64,000 nt of DNA from Mycolicibacterium poriferae (lineage in GTDB: Bacteria; Actinomycetota; Actinomycetes; Mycobacteriales; Mycobacteriaceae). Positions within the stretch are counted from its first letter, which is position 1. Each line of letters begins with the position of its first letter. Both the position numbers and the translations under genes were made by a program. The notes beneath the pieces are model-generated. The model did not search any database. It worked only from the letters and a program-made list of their open reading frames with translations, and was not told the origin of the DNA. Location of the stretch: the NCBI RefSeq assembly GCF_010728325.1, contig NZ_AP022570.1:3844001-3908000 (forward strand), given 5' to 3'. Below, one piece after another: positions 39,880 through 49,068 of the stretch.

Positions 39880-40974
39880 TTATTGCTGCGGTGTGAGGTC
39901 CAGCTTGGTCATGGCGTTCATGCTCGTGACCAACCAGTCGACGTCGTGCCGCTCCATCGTGAGGCGGTACGACAGATAACGCAGCGACGGAATATTCTTG
40001 CTGACCGGACTTGTGGACACCGAGTTGGTGTACACCAGCGCCGTCGCCTCAGACGGACCCAGCGATTCGACTGCAGTGCCCATCACCTGCGTGGTGTTGG
40101 TGACCTGCGCCTGCCTGTTCGGCTCAATGATCGCGTCGATGTAACGGCGGTATTCCGTGGCGAACTCACTGGCGAGGTACTGCGACGAGCGGTCCGGCAA
40201 CGACGCCATGCCGTCCGGGGTGTAGCTCCACAGTGTGGTGATCGCGTCCGCGGCGGTCCGCGCGATGTCCAGCTTGGTGTCCACCGCGGCACGGTCCGAC
40301 AGATATGGCTGCAGCGTGGCTCCGGCGAACGCGCCGGCGGCGACGAACAACATCGATGCGACCGCGGCGGTGATCAGCAGGTGTTGGCCCTCGGGCCGTT
40401 CCGGGACGAGCACGACCGGCTCGGGTTCGGGTTCGACGTCCGGTTCGGGATCACCCATAAGTTGCGCCGAGTCGTCTTGATGCGCCCAGTCGTTAGGTTG
40501 CGGGTCGGGCACCACGGGCGCGGCGTCCAGCTCGGTGGGCGGTTTGTCCTCTGCCCGCGACTGGGCGGCGGCAACGTCCAGATCCTTCGTTGTTCGGCGC
40601 GTCTTCCCGGTCGGGACGCGGCGCTCTGGCGCAGCCTCCACCGGAACCTCCGCGACGCTGTAATCGGTCGCACCCGCTTCAGACACACCGGGCATCGACC
40701 GGCGCCATGGCCGCCGCCAGTGACGCCGAGACGCCAGTGCACCGGTTGCGTCGGGCTCCTCGCTCTCCTGACCCACCGGCTCGTCTGTGTGCTCGCCGGT
40801 CGCCCCTTTGGCAGGCACTAATTCGGCCGTGGCCTCCGGCTCGGTGACTGGGTCTTCAACGCGCTTCCTCGTCAACGCAAGCCGGTGCCCGCGACGGTCG
40901 GCCGCCTGCTGCGGGGTCGCGCCGACAGCGGAATCCGTGGTCAGATTACCTGAATCAGCTGGCTGATCTTCCAC
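39880..40974 (-). CDS. Mce-associated membrane protein (long cytoplasmic N-terminus)
   Basis: 364 residues. The first 200 are charged and Pro/Glu-rich with low complexity (EPDVEPEPEPVVLVPE), then one membrane helix (LLITAAVASMLFVAAGAFAGA) and a Mas-type outside domain ending WLVTSMNAMTKLDL. Such proteins are thought to stabilise Mce complexes. GTG 40974 is chosen because AGGA lies five bases upstream; a GTG at 41007 in the same frame is possible. It overlaps the upstream gene by 34 bases and is the last gene of the operon. Confidence 0.82.
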   Translation of the reverse strand: MEDQPADSGNLTTDSAVGATPQQAADRRGHRLALTRKRVEDPVTEPEATAELVPAKGATGEHTDEPVGQESEEPDATGALASRRHWRRPWRRSMPGVSEAGATDYSVAEVPVEAAPERRVPTGKTRRTTKDLDVAAAQSRAEDKPPTELDAAPVVPDPQPNDWAHQDDSAQLMGDPEPDVEPEPEPVVLVPERPEGQHLLITAAVASMLFVAAGAFAGATLQPYLSDRAAVDTKLDIARTAADAITTLWSYTPDGMASLPDRSSQYLASEFATEYRRYIDAIIEPNRQAQVTNTTQVMGTAVESLGPSEATALVYTNSVSTSPVSKNIPSLRYLSYRLTMERHDVDWLVTSMNAMTKLDLTPQQ

Positions 40975-41492
40975 TGCTGTCCTTCCTGAATCGCCGTTGC
41001 CACCCAACGGTTTCCGCTCTCGATCGCCGACTTACCATCGGGGGTCTTCGCGGTCGTCTTCGTCGCCACTAGGACGTCGGCGCTGCCGTTGTCGTTCCAG
41101 CGCTGCACGCCTGCCTCGACCACGGTGCCCTGAGTGGGTTCCGCTCGCGCGACCTGTATGACGATCTCGTTCATTTTCTCGCGGAACGTCTTCGCGAAGT
41201 CGCCGGTCCCCTGCGCCAGCACCCGGTCGGCGTAAGCGTTCGCGTTGAACGGATCCAACGTGGTGTAGGCGGTCATGAATCCTCGCACGTAATTCAACGC
41301 GGCGGCGTCGCGGAGCTCGGCGCGGCGGTCGGTTTCGTGGGACACCAGCATCAGAGCGCTGGCCGTGATGGCGGCAGGGAGCAGGAGACCGGACACGGAC
41401 GAGACGACCGCCAGTCCCCACCGACGCGGCGGTGTGGGCTCGGCGGTGAAGTAGTCGCGTTCGTCGGCGTAGGTCCTGCGGCGCGGACTCAC
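40941..41492 (-). CDS. Mce-associated membrane protein
   Basis: 183 residues. Basic N-terminus, one membrane helix (VVSSVSGLLLPAAITASALMLV), then the usual extracytoplasmic fold ending with a conserved tail of the type W(K)ISQL. Start GTG 41492 overlaps the stop of the RDD gene (GTGA), so translation is coupled. Confidence 0.88.
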   Translation of the reverse strand: MSPRRRTYADERDYFTAEPTPPRRWGLAVVSSVSGLLLPAAITASALMLVSHETDRRAELRDAAALNYVRGFMTAYTTLDPFNANAYADRVLAQGTGDFAKTFREKMNEIVIQVARAEPTQGTVVEAGVQRWNDNGSADVLVATKTTAKTPDGKSAIESGNRWVATAIQEGQQWKISQLIQVI

Positions 41493-42457
41493 TGGCCGGC
41501 CGCCTGCATCAGGGGCGCCTTTAGCACCGTCAGGTTGTTGACCCGCCAGTTGTCGCCGACCCTATCGAAGTCCACGCGGACGGTCGCGGTAATGAACTTG
41601 AGTTCCTCGACCTTGGTGCCGCGCTGGCCCTGCATCGCGAGCAGCATTGCCGCCTCGTCTTTCGACACAAACAGAACGGCGCTGTTGACCGCCCAGTACT
41701 CGTTGGTTGACGCGCCGAACTTGCGGACGGCCTCTTGGTGGGCCACTAGCTGGGGCCGGTAGTTGTCGGTCGCCAGCGACTGCGCTCTGGTGAAGTCGTC
41801 GTTGAGCGTGTCGACGTCGTAGCTGAGCATCTGCTCGACGATCCGCGGGCCCTCTTCGGTGACCTGAGCGCGCGCCTCGTCGACCGCCTGCTCGTGGCGG
41901 TAGACCAATAGATAGCTCAGCCCGACCGAAAGCGCGCTCACCACAACCGCCGCCACCAGGACCTTCGCGGTGAATCGGCGCATGTCCCGGTCGGGCCGCG
42001 TGGCAAGACGCACCTCGGTACGCAGCACCAGATCAGCGAAGGTGCGCCGCCGGCGGTCCCACAGCGGCCAAAGCCACCCGACGAACAGGGCGGCGGTGTC
42101 CAGCAGGTGTGCGAGGTCACGCAGGAGCAGTCGCCCGAATCCGGGTGGTCGCCCGTCGCGGCGCACGATCCGGATGCCGACCAGTGCCCGCCCCAAAGTC
42201 CAGTCGTGAATAGAGGGCAACAACCAGCGGTTGCCCGCCAGCACGACGACCGCCAGTCCGGTGACCACGACGAACGTCCACCACACGCACCCGAGTTCGG
42301 GTCCGGCCAGCAGCCACGGCGCGGTCGTGGCGAGCACCGCCACCCCGGGAAGCACGTCGACCGCGAACGCGGCCACGCGGGTGTGCCACGCCGCGACGGG
42401 TTCGGCCGGGTTGTCGAGGACGGGGGTGTCCGAAGCCAGGTTCAAGATCGCGGTCAC
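41489..42457 (-). CDS. RDD domain / Mce-associated fusion protein
   Basis: 322 residues. The N-terminal half is an RDD membrane domain (WHTRVAAFAVDVLPG with the Arg-Asp pair, IHDWTLGRALVGIRIVRRDG, FADLVLRTEV). After a further membrane helix (VLVAAVVVSALSVGLSYLLV) comes a Mas-like outside domain ending VGDNWRVNNLTVLKA. This two-part layout is usual at the end of mce operons. GTG 42457 overlaps the upstream stop by four bases. Confidence 0.9.
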   Translation of the reverse strand: MTAILNLASDTPVLDNPAEPVAAWHTRVAAFAVDVLPGVAVLATTAPWLLAGPELGCVWWTFVVVTGLAVVVLAGNRWLLPSIHDWTLGRALVGIRIVRRDGRPPGFGRLLLRDLAHLLDTAALFVGWLWPLWDRRRRTFADLVLRTEVRLATRPDRDMRRFTAKVLVAAVVVSALSVGLSYLLVYRHEQAVDEARAQVTEEGPRIVEQMLSYDVDTLNDDFTRAQSLATDNYRPQLVAHQEAVRKFGASTNEYWAVNSAVLFVSKDEAAMLLAMQGQRGTKVEELKFITATVRVDFDRVGDNWRVNNLTVLKAPLMQAAGQ

Positions 42458-43119
42458 GAGGTGACCTGGTCGAGTTTGGCGACCTTGTAGGTACCGTCGG
42501 CTGGCGCCATTCTAACCCGCAACCGGTAGCCCTGTTCCTGGTCGACGGCCTCGGAGTTGGTGACCTTCACCCGCACCGCGACCAGGACGTCGATCGAGCC
42601 GTCGTCGTTGTGGCGCTCGACAGCGGCCCGCATCTCGGAGACCTGCACCTGGACCTTCGCAGAGCGATAAGCGTCGACCAGCATGCCGCTGTAGAGCGCC
42701 GCCTGGGCACCGAAGTCACCGGTCGAACACTCGATGATCTTCGCCTGCCCCGTCGTCATCGCCGACGTGTCCGGCGCCTGGGTGGCGGTGACGCACTCCT
42801 TGGCCGCTTGCAGCGCCCTGGCCTCCTCGACCTCGGTCGCGGCGCTCTCGGAATGGGCTCGAAACGCCAGGTAGCCGCCCACCGTGGCGCCCGCGGTCAG
42901 CAGCAAGAGGACGGTGCAAATGGTGAGCCAGCAACCTCGGCCGAGCCGTGACGGGCGGGCTTCGACGGCCGTCGTGGCGGACTCCTCGACAGAGTCCGGC
43001 CCCGGCGTAGTGTCTTCGGGGCACTCGGTTGCGTCGTCCGGGGATACTGCTACCGATTCGTCAAGCGTGTCGTCAGCAGCGGCGGGGTTCAGCTGGCTGG
43101 TGCCAGCATCTCCTTCCAT
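42454..43119 (-). CDS. Mce-associated membrane protein
   Basis: 221 residues. Acidic N-terminal tail of about 65 residues, one membrane helix (WLTICTVLLLLTAGATVGGYLAF), then a Mas outside domain (VEEARALQAAKECV ... YKVAKLDQVTS). ATG 43119 has AGGAG seven bases upstream and overlaps the end of mceF by 31 bases. Confidence 0.87.
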   Translation of the reverse strand: MEGDAGTSQLNPAAADDTLDESVAVSPDDATECPEDTTPGPDSVEESATTAVEARPSRLGRGCWLTICTVLLLLTAGATVGGYLAFRAHSESAATEVEEARALQAAKECVTATQAPDTSAMTTGQAKIIECSTGDFGAQAALYSGMLVDAYRSAKVQVQVSEMRAAVERHNDDGSIDVLVAVRVKVTNSEAVDQEQGYRLRVRMAPADGTYKVAKLDQVTS

Positions 43120-44642
43120 TCGTCGTCTCCTGGGTTGCTCGAGTTGCTGACGTTGTACTTGACGCCGTCGGGTCCGACCACCTCGCCGCTGCCTGGGCTG
43201 TACACCGCAGTGCCGGGTGGCCCCGATGCCGGAGTGTAGATGCATGGGTTGGGTTGTTGTCCACTGCACTGGACGCGGCCCTGCCCGGGCGGGCTCAGCG
43301 GATCGCTGATCGGCGAGGGCGACTGTGGCAGATGGTCGGCCGGCAACGGGTTCATACCATTGTTGACCGACGGCGCCGGAATGACCCGGCCGGGATCGAC
43401 GCCCTGGTCACACCGTGCGCCGGGCGCCGGGCAGGCCAGGACCTGGCTCGGGTCGCCGTACCACGGGTTGGTGCCCAGCGGAACATACGGCTCATCGCTA
43501 CGGCACTCGCGCGGACTGGCCGCCCGCTTACCCGGCACGTCAACGCAAGTGAGGTTGCGCGCACCGCGAACCACGTTGCCTTGGAAGTCCTGAGGGATCT
43601 TGCAGTAAAGGTTCGACGGCACCGGCGCCGCGCTGGTGTCGGCAAACGCCCGCCATTCCGACGCGGGTAGGAATCCGGTGAGGCACGGCGGCGGCTGGTT
43701 GAGCGTCAGATTGAAATCAATTCTGGCGTTGTCGAACGGTGCCACTACGGCTTGAGCGACCGAGGCCCCCTGCGGGAGGATGACGAGGGTCTGCTCGAGG
43801 CCCTTGTGGTAGCGCTTGAGCATGTCGGCGACGACCGCCACGTTGGCCAGCGTCTGGGGCAGCGTGTCGCGCACGTCGCTGAACACCGTGTTGAGTTGGT
43901 CGGCGGTGGGCGCGGCCTGCTGCAGACCGCTGCGCAACGCGCCGTCCTGCTCGGCCGACTGCGCGGCGAGGATATTCAGATTGCGCGACCACTGCGCGAT
44001 GTTGTCGCCCGAGGTCACCTGGCTCTCCAGGATCGGCGCGGAGTTCGCGATGATGTCGTTGACCGGGTCGATGTTGTCCTTGAGGTCCTGGGCGATGTTG
44101 GTGGTCGAGTCGACGAGTCGCTGTAACGCCGGCCCGAGGCCGCCGACCGCCTCGGAGGTCTCGGTCAGCAACGTGTCGATCTTCTCTTTGGGCAGCACCG
44201 CGAGACCGTTGTTTGCGGCGTCGAGCGCCGGGCCGACCTCGGTGGGCACCGTGCTCTTTGTGATGGTCTGGCCGTCACGGAAGTATTGTCTTGGATTGCC
44301 CGTCGACACCAGGTCGAGATACTGCTCACCGATCGCGGAGACCGAGTGAACGTTGGCGCTGGCATCGAGGGGAATCTTGTAGCGGCTGTCAATGCTGATC
44401 GTGGCCGTGGCGCCGGTCTCTGTCGGTTCGACGGCGGTCACCTTGCCGATTGTGGTGCCGCGGTAGGTGACGTTGGCCGTCGAATACAGCCCGCCCGAGC
44501 GGGGCAGTTCGGCGTTGAGCGTGTACTGCCCGATGCCCACCAGACTGGGCAGCCGCAGGTAGTACCAGCCAAGCGCGACGAGCGCGATCACCGTCAGGAT
44601 CGTGAAGATGATCAGCTGGATTTTGACGAAGCGAGTCAGCAC
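43089..44642 (-). CDS. mceF: MCE family protein MceF
   Basis: 517 residues. N-terminal membrane helix (IQLIIFTILTVIALVALGWYYL), MCE/MlaD domain (SGGLYSTANVTYRGTTIGKVTAVEPT), long helical region, then a Cys- and Pro-rich C-terminus (for example SQVLACPAPGARCDQGVDPG). Part of the hexameric substrate channel that spans the periplasm. Starts with GTG 44642, three bases after the mceE stop. Confidence 0.93.
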   Translation of the reverse strand: MLTRFVKIQLIIFTILTVIALVALGWYYLRLPSLVGIGQYTLNAELPRSGGLYSTANVTYRGTTIGKVTAVEPTETGATATISIDSRYKIPLDASANVHSVSAIGEQYLDLVSTGNPRQYFRDGQTITKSTVPTEVGPALDAANNGLAVLPKEKIDTLLTETSEAVGGLGPALQRLVDSTTNIAQDLKDNIDPVNDIIANSAPILESQVTSGDNIAQWSRNLNILAAQSAEQDGALRSGLQQAAPTADQLNTVFSDVRDTLPQTLANVAVVADMLKRYHKGLEQTLVILPQGASVAQAVVAPFDNARIDFNLTLNQPPPCLTGFLPASEWRAFADTSAAPVPSNLYCKIPQDFQGNVVRGARNLTCVDVPGKRAASPRECRSDEPYVPLGTNPWYGDPSQVLACPAPGARCDQGVDPGRVIPAPSVNNGMNPLPADHLPQSPSPISDPLSPPGQGRVQCSGQQPNPCIYTPASGPPGTAVYSPGSGEVVGPDGVKYNVSNSSNPGDDEWKEMLAPAS

Positions 44643-44645
44643 CGT

Positions 44646-45827
44646 TCACTCAGCCCTTTCGACCAGCGGCCCGTTCGGCGCATCGTGCGGGTTCGGGGTG
44701 AACCGCACATCTGGGATCATCGTCGCGGGATCGCGGCCCCAGGCCTGCTCCAGCGCCCGCAGCGAACCAGACAGTCCGGTACCGGTAAGAATTGCGTTGT
44801 CAATCATACTCAACGTCAAATCAATTGTTGCCGACACGTTGATGTAGTCGCCTCTGATCAGATTGGGGACGGTGTCGATATTGAACGGGATCGTCAGCAT
44901 GAGTTTTAGTGCACCGGTTAGGTATGGCGACGCCTTCGCCAGCTGCTTGAGCGGCCGCTGGAGATTGTTCAGGTTGGCCCGCAGATCCGCATCGGCGGCC
45001 GAAAGCGTTTCGTCCGCCGAGGTGCTGATGCGCCCCAGCGCCACCACCGCGTCGGCGAATAATTCCCGAGTCTCGGCGAAATGCTCGATCAGGGGCGGAA
45101 ATTCGGTGAGCACCCGGTCGAGCGTGTCATTGCGATCCACCACGATGTTGAGCAGCCGATTAGTCGAATCGATGGCGCGCGTCAGGTCCTGGCGCTGCTG
45201 GTTGAGCTCGTCGGTGAAGACGTCGAGCCGGCCGAGGAAGTCGCGGATCTGCTCGGCCCGTCCCGTCAGTAGGCTGTTGACCTCGGTCTGAATCACCTCA
45301 AGGTTCGGGATGCCGCCGCCGATGAGGAGAGTGGCGATGCTCGCCAGCACCCGCTCCGTGGTCGGGAACGCGGAGGCGTTCTTCAGTGGGATCATATCGC
45401 CGTCGCGCAGCTGCTGCGGTGACGGGTCCGGTGGAGCCTCCAGTTCGACGTGCTGGGAGCCCAGCAGGCTCGTCTGCCCGATGCGGGCCAGGGCGTTCGA
45501 CGGCAGATCGATGCCGGGCTGGATCCCCAGCGTGAGCGTCGCGACCCAGTTCTTCAACTCGATCGCCCGCACGGTGCCGACGAACACATCGGCTACCCGG
45601 ACCCGGCTGTTGACGTTGAGCGCCAACGTGTCCGGGATCTGCACGTAGATGGTCATCGCGTCGCCACCGGTGCCCGGACCGCCGGGCAGCGGGACGTTCG
45701 CGATGCCCTTCCAGTTGCCGCAGGACGTGAGCACGACCGCGCTTACGGCCAGCGCGGACGCGCGGCGTGCGATCTTGGAGAACCTGCGACTCATCCCTAC
45801 CTGCTGTTCTTTGCGCATCCGGCTCAT
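44646..45827 (-). CDS. mceE: MCE family lipoprotein MceE (LprK type)
   Basis: 393 residues. Signal peptide with lipobox LTSC (near residue 36), so lipid-anchored, unlike the other Mce subunits. MCE domain TLALNVNSRVRVADVFVGTVRAIEL, then helices. ATG 45827 overlaps the mceD stop (ATGA); an in-frame ATG at 45794 (MSRRFSKIARRAS) would give a more typical 25-residue signal. Confidence 0.93.
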   Translation of the reverse strand: MSRMRKEQQVGMSRRFSKIARRASALAVSAVVLTSCGNWKGIANVPLPGGPGTGGDAMTIYVQIPDTLALNVNSRVRVADVFVGTVRAIELKNWVATLTLGIQPGIDLPSNALARIGQTSLLGSQHVELEAPPDPSPQQLRDGDMIPLKNASAFPTTERVLASIATLLIGGGIPNLEVIQTEVNSLLTGRAEQIRDFLGRLDVFTDELNQQRQDLTRAIDSTNRLLNIVVDRNDTLDRVLTEFPPLIEHFAETRELFADAVVALGRISTSADETLSAADADLRANLNNLQRPLKQLAKASPYLTGALKLMLTIPFNIDTVPNLIRGDYINVSATIDLTLSMIDNAILTGTGLSGSLRALEQAWGRDPATMIPDVRFTPNPHDAPNGPLVERAE

Positions 45828-47470
45828 CGCGGTGCTCCGGCTTCGGCGGGCAGCGGCGGTGCGGCCGGTGCCGGTGGCGCAGGGGCAGCACCGGGCCCGG
45901 GTGTCGGAGCCGTTAGCGGCGTTCCCGGATCACCAGGAACGACACCCGGCGCGGGCACCGGCGGCGGACCGGGCTGCGGATACCACGGCGGCGGCAACGG
46001 ATTGCGTTCGTCGAAGGCGTTCGGCGGCCCCGGCAGGTTCCCGCCACGCGTAGTCCCGAACGCCGGCGGCGCGGGCGGGATCGGTGCATCCGGCCCACCC
46101 AGCAGGGCAGCCAGGGACTCCGGGGTGAGCATGTTGGCGGTGAACGGCTGCACGTCAACGCCCTGCATCCCGGGCGCGGTGACCCAGCCCGGCTCATGGT
46201 TGCCGTGGGAGAACAACGTGTCCCGGGCGAAGATGCCAGGCACGGTGGTGTCCTTATAGCCCGGTGGCGGTTGCAGCCGGGGTTCGGAGTACGCAATGTG
46301 CTTCGGCAACGTGCTCGCTGTGTTTATCGGATTCACGCCGAACGGCAGGAAGTTGAACTTGATCGCATCCAGAATCGGTGCCAAATACTGTGCGCACAGC
46401 TCCGCCGAGTCCTGGTAGCCGAGCCGGCTGCCTGCCTGAATCGCGCTGCAGATGAACTGCATCGGATTGGCGAACGATGCAATCGCCGGTGCGGCTGAAA
46501 GATTGCCGCGTGTCGGTTCGTAGATGTTCGCCACGTTGGCACCGAAGTGTGGAAGCACGTGCAGGGCCGTTTCCAGACCGTCGAGCGGTTCGGGCTGCAG
46601 GATCGCGTTGGTCACGTCGGCCAGGTTGTTGACGTCGGCGGTCAAGACCTCGCTGTTCTCGTCGAGGAACCCGCGCGTGGTGGTGAGCAGCTCGTTGAGG
46701 TCCTGCAGCGCGGTCGCCAGCTCGCGGTCGGTATTGGTGAACGAGTTGGTGAACTGCGCCAGGTCGTCATTGAGGGCGACGAACTGCTGATCGCTGCGGT
46801 AGAGCGCGTTGACGAACAACGCGAGGCTCTTGACCACGCTGAAGAAGTCACCGCGGCCCTCGTTGAGGGTGGTCAGCGCCTCCGAGAGGCTGTTCAACGT
46901 CGTGTTGATCTGCTTTCCCTTGCCGGACAGACCGTCGGCGAAGGACTCGATCACGTCACCGAACGGACCCTTGGGCTGGTCCGGCGTCGGTCCGAGGTCG
47001 GTGAGGATCCGGTTGAGCGAGTCACGCAGGTCGTCGTACTCGACGGGCACCTGGGTGCGGTCGATCGGGATGACCGCGTCATCCTCCATGAGCGGGCCGC
47101 CGGTGTACGGCGGGGCCAGCTGGATTGTACGCGACGCGACCAGGCTCGGGTTGAGGATGGAGGCGGTGGCGTTGGCCGGGACCTTGTACTTCTTGTCGTA
47201 GTTGAAGGTCACCTTCATCTTGTCGCCGTCGGGTTCGATCTTCTCGATCGTGCCGACCTGCACGCCCATGATCTGCACCTTGTCCCCGGGGTACAGCGCC
47301 AGAGTCTGGGTGAAGTAGGCGGTGACGGTGTTGGTGGTCAACCGCTGATAGGCCTTCCAGCCCACGAACGCGGCCACGATCGCACCGATCAGCACGATCG
47401 TGCCGACCACCAGGGCCGCCCGGGACACGCCGGGCAGCTTGAGGTTTCGCACGTTGAAGATCGTCGACAT
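45824..47470 (-). CDS. mceD: MCE family protein MceD
   Basis: 548 residues. Membrane helix near residues 18-38, MCE domain (LALYPGDKVQIMGVQVGTIEKIEPDG), helical region, and a Pro/Ala-rich C-terminal tail of about 100 residues typical of this subunit. ATG 47470 has a strong GGGGGGAG site and follows mceC by 14 bases. Confidence 0.93.
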   Translation of the reverse strand: MSTIFNVRNLKLPGVSRAALVVGTIVLIGAIVAAFVGWKAYQRLTTNTVTAYFTQTLALYPGDKVQIMGVQVGTIEKIEPDGDKMKVTFNYDKKYKVPANATASILNPSLVASRTIQLAPPYTGGPLMEDDAVIPIDRTQVPVEYDDLRDSLNRILTDLGPTPDQPKGPFGDVIESFADGLSGKGKQINTTLNSLSEALTTLNEGRGDFFSVVKSLALFVNALYRSDQQFVALNDDLAQFTNSFTNTDRELATALQDLNELLTTTRGFLDENSEVLTADVNNLADVTNAILQPEPLDGLETALHVLPHFGANVANIYEPTRGNLSAAPAIASFANPMQFICSAIQAGSRLGYQDSAELCAQYLAPILDAIKFNFLPFGVNPINTASTLPKHIAYSEPRLQPPPGYKDTTVPGIFARDTLFSHGNHEPGWVTAPGMQGVDVQPFTANMLTPESLAALLGGPDAPIPPAPPAFGTTRGGNLPGPPNAFDERNPLPPPWYPQPGPPPVPAPGVVPGDPGTPLTAPTPGPGAAPAPPAPAAPPLPAEAGAPR

Positions 47471-47484
47471 CTAGCTCTCCCCCC

Positions 47485-49068
47485 TTAACCTTGTGAACCC
47501 GGCGGGACGAACGGTGGATTACCCGGCAGCGGAGCCGAATCCGCCGGCGGCAACTGCGGACCCGGTCCGGGCGGCGGCGGCGGACCGGTCAGCGCCGGCG
47601 GCAGCGGCGCGATGCCCGGCGTGAAATCGGGCGCCGAGGGCTGCGGCGCCAGCGGAACCGTCCGCGCACCCGGCGGGGCCGGCGGCAACGGCGGCATCGC
47701 ACCCGGCACGTTCGGCGAGAGCTGACCCGGGATCGCGGCAGCCGGCACACCCGGACCGGGCAGCGGCCCGGTCGGATCCGGCGCCGACGTCGCGACGTTC
47801 GGACCCTGGCCCTCGTAGTTCGGGCCGTACGGATTGTCGCCGTAGGGGCCGACCGACAGCCCGGCGCACGGCAGCGGGTTCCCCGGCCGGGGCAGGCCGT
47901 CCGCGGGTGGGGTGTACGAGCACGGCGAGCCGGGCACGACGGCCGGACCCGGATTGTCCGGGGTGCCCTCCAGCGGCGTGGGTGCCGGCGGCGGTGCGCC
48001 GTTGGTGAAGCCGGTGCCGTTGGGATCCGGGAACCGGAACGCCGGCAGGCCGGCGTTGCGCCAGAACTCCTCCGGGTTGATACCGCGCTTCTTGAACGCG
48101 GCGTCGACGAACGGCTGCAGGATCTGGTACGGCAGCAAGTTGGACAGGAGCACTTTGAAATAGGGGCCCGAGGCGACGGACTCGCTCAGCGCGGTGAGGA
48201 ATTTGCGCAGCGTGGTCAGCACGTCAACCAGGTCGAACTTGCGCTCTACCAGGATGTTGCTGATCGTGCGCAGCTGCTCGAGTACCCGGTTGAGGTTCGG
48301 GTTGTCGTCGATGAAGCCCTTGAGCTGTTCGGAGAACACTGACACCCGCTCCAGCAGCTGACCAACGGCGTAGCCGCGCTCGTTGATCGCCGACAGCAGC
48401 GTCTGCGCATTGACCAGCAGCGCATTCACCTGACCGCTGCGCTCACCGAGGACGCCAGCGATCTTGTTCGCGTTGCCAAGCAGCTGTTTGATCTGCTCGT
48501 CGCGCTTGCCGATGGTATCGGAGAATCGGGCCACCCCGTCGAGGGCGGAGCTCAGGTGCGGATACGTCTGGTCGATCGTCTCCGACAGCACGTTGAGCGA
48601 CTCGCGCACCGATGTGGTGTCCCAGCCGGACGCCGACTTCGTGACATCGAAGAAGGCATCGTAGATCTGGTACGGCGTGGTCGTCTGCCCCAGCGGCAGA
48701 ATTCCGTTCGCCTCCAGCGCAGTCGACCCACGCGGCTCGATCTCGATGTTCCTGCGGCCGAGGATCGTGTCCGTGCGAATCGCCGCGCGGCTGTCACTGC
48801 CGATCTGCGTACCGCCCAGCGTGAAGCCGACGACGACCTTATCGCCCTCGATCTCGGTCTTGAGCACCTCGCCGACGTCGACGCCGGCGATGCGCACCTT
48901 GTCCCCGGGAGTGATGCCGCCGGTATCGCCGAACTGCGCGTAATACGTCGGCTTGGCGAACAGCATCGGCACGCTGGCGAAGCTCTGCCCCACCCCGATC
49001 ACGATGACGAGCAAGATGATGCCCATCAGCCCGCCGCGGACGCGGTTGGATCCCTCGAGGACTCTCAT
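47485..49068 (-). CDS. mceC: MCE family protein MceC
   Basis: 527 residues. Membrane helix (GLMGIILLVIVIGVGQSF), MCE domain (FGDTGGITPGDKVRIAGVDVGEVLKTEIEG), helical region to about residue 300, then a Pro/Gly-rich disordered tail of over 150 residues. ATG 49068 overlaps the mceB stop (ATGA); a GTG at 49080 is less likely. Confidence 0.93.
   Translation of the reverse strand: MRVLEGSNRVRGGLMGIILLVIVIGVGQSFASVPMLFAKPTYYAQFGDTGGITPGDKVRIAGVDVGEVLKTEIEGDKVVVGFTLGGTQIGSDSRAAIRTDTILGRRNIEIEPRGSTALEANGILPLGQTTTPYQIYDAFFDVTKSASGWDTTSVRESLNVLSETIDQTYPHLSSALDGVARFSDTIGKRDEQIKQLLGNANKIAGVLGERSGQVNALLVNAQTLLSAINERGYAVGQLLERVSVFSEQLKGFIDDNPNLNRVLEQLRTISNILVERKFDLVDVLTTLRKFLTALSESVASGPYFKVLLSNLLPYQILQPFVDAAFKKRGINPEEFWRNAGLPAFRFPDPNGTGFTNGAPPPAPTPLEGTPDNPGPAVVPGSPCSYTPPADGLPRPGNPLPCAGLSVGPYGDNPYGPNYEGQGPNVATSAPDPTGPLPGPGVPAAAIPGQLSPNVPGAMPPLPPAPPGARTVPLAPQPSAPDFTPGIAPLPPALTGPPPPPGPGPQLPPADSAPLPGNPPFVPPGSQG

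Noticed and set aside
43029..43670. Plus-strand frame of 213 residues opposite mceF
   Set aside because: No recognisable motif; mceF on the other strand is complete and in operon register.
47485..48000. Proline-rich tails of mceC and mceD as possible frameshift artefacts
   Set aside because: Both frames stay open to stops that fit the operon overlaps, and Pro-rich tails are normal for these subunits.
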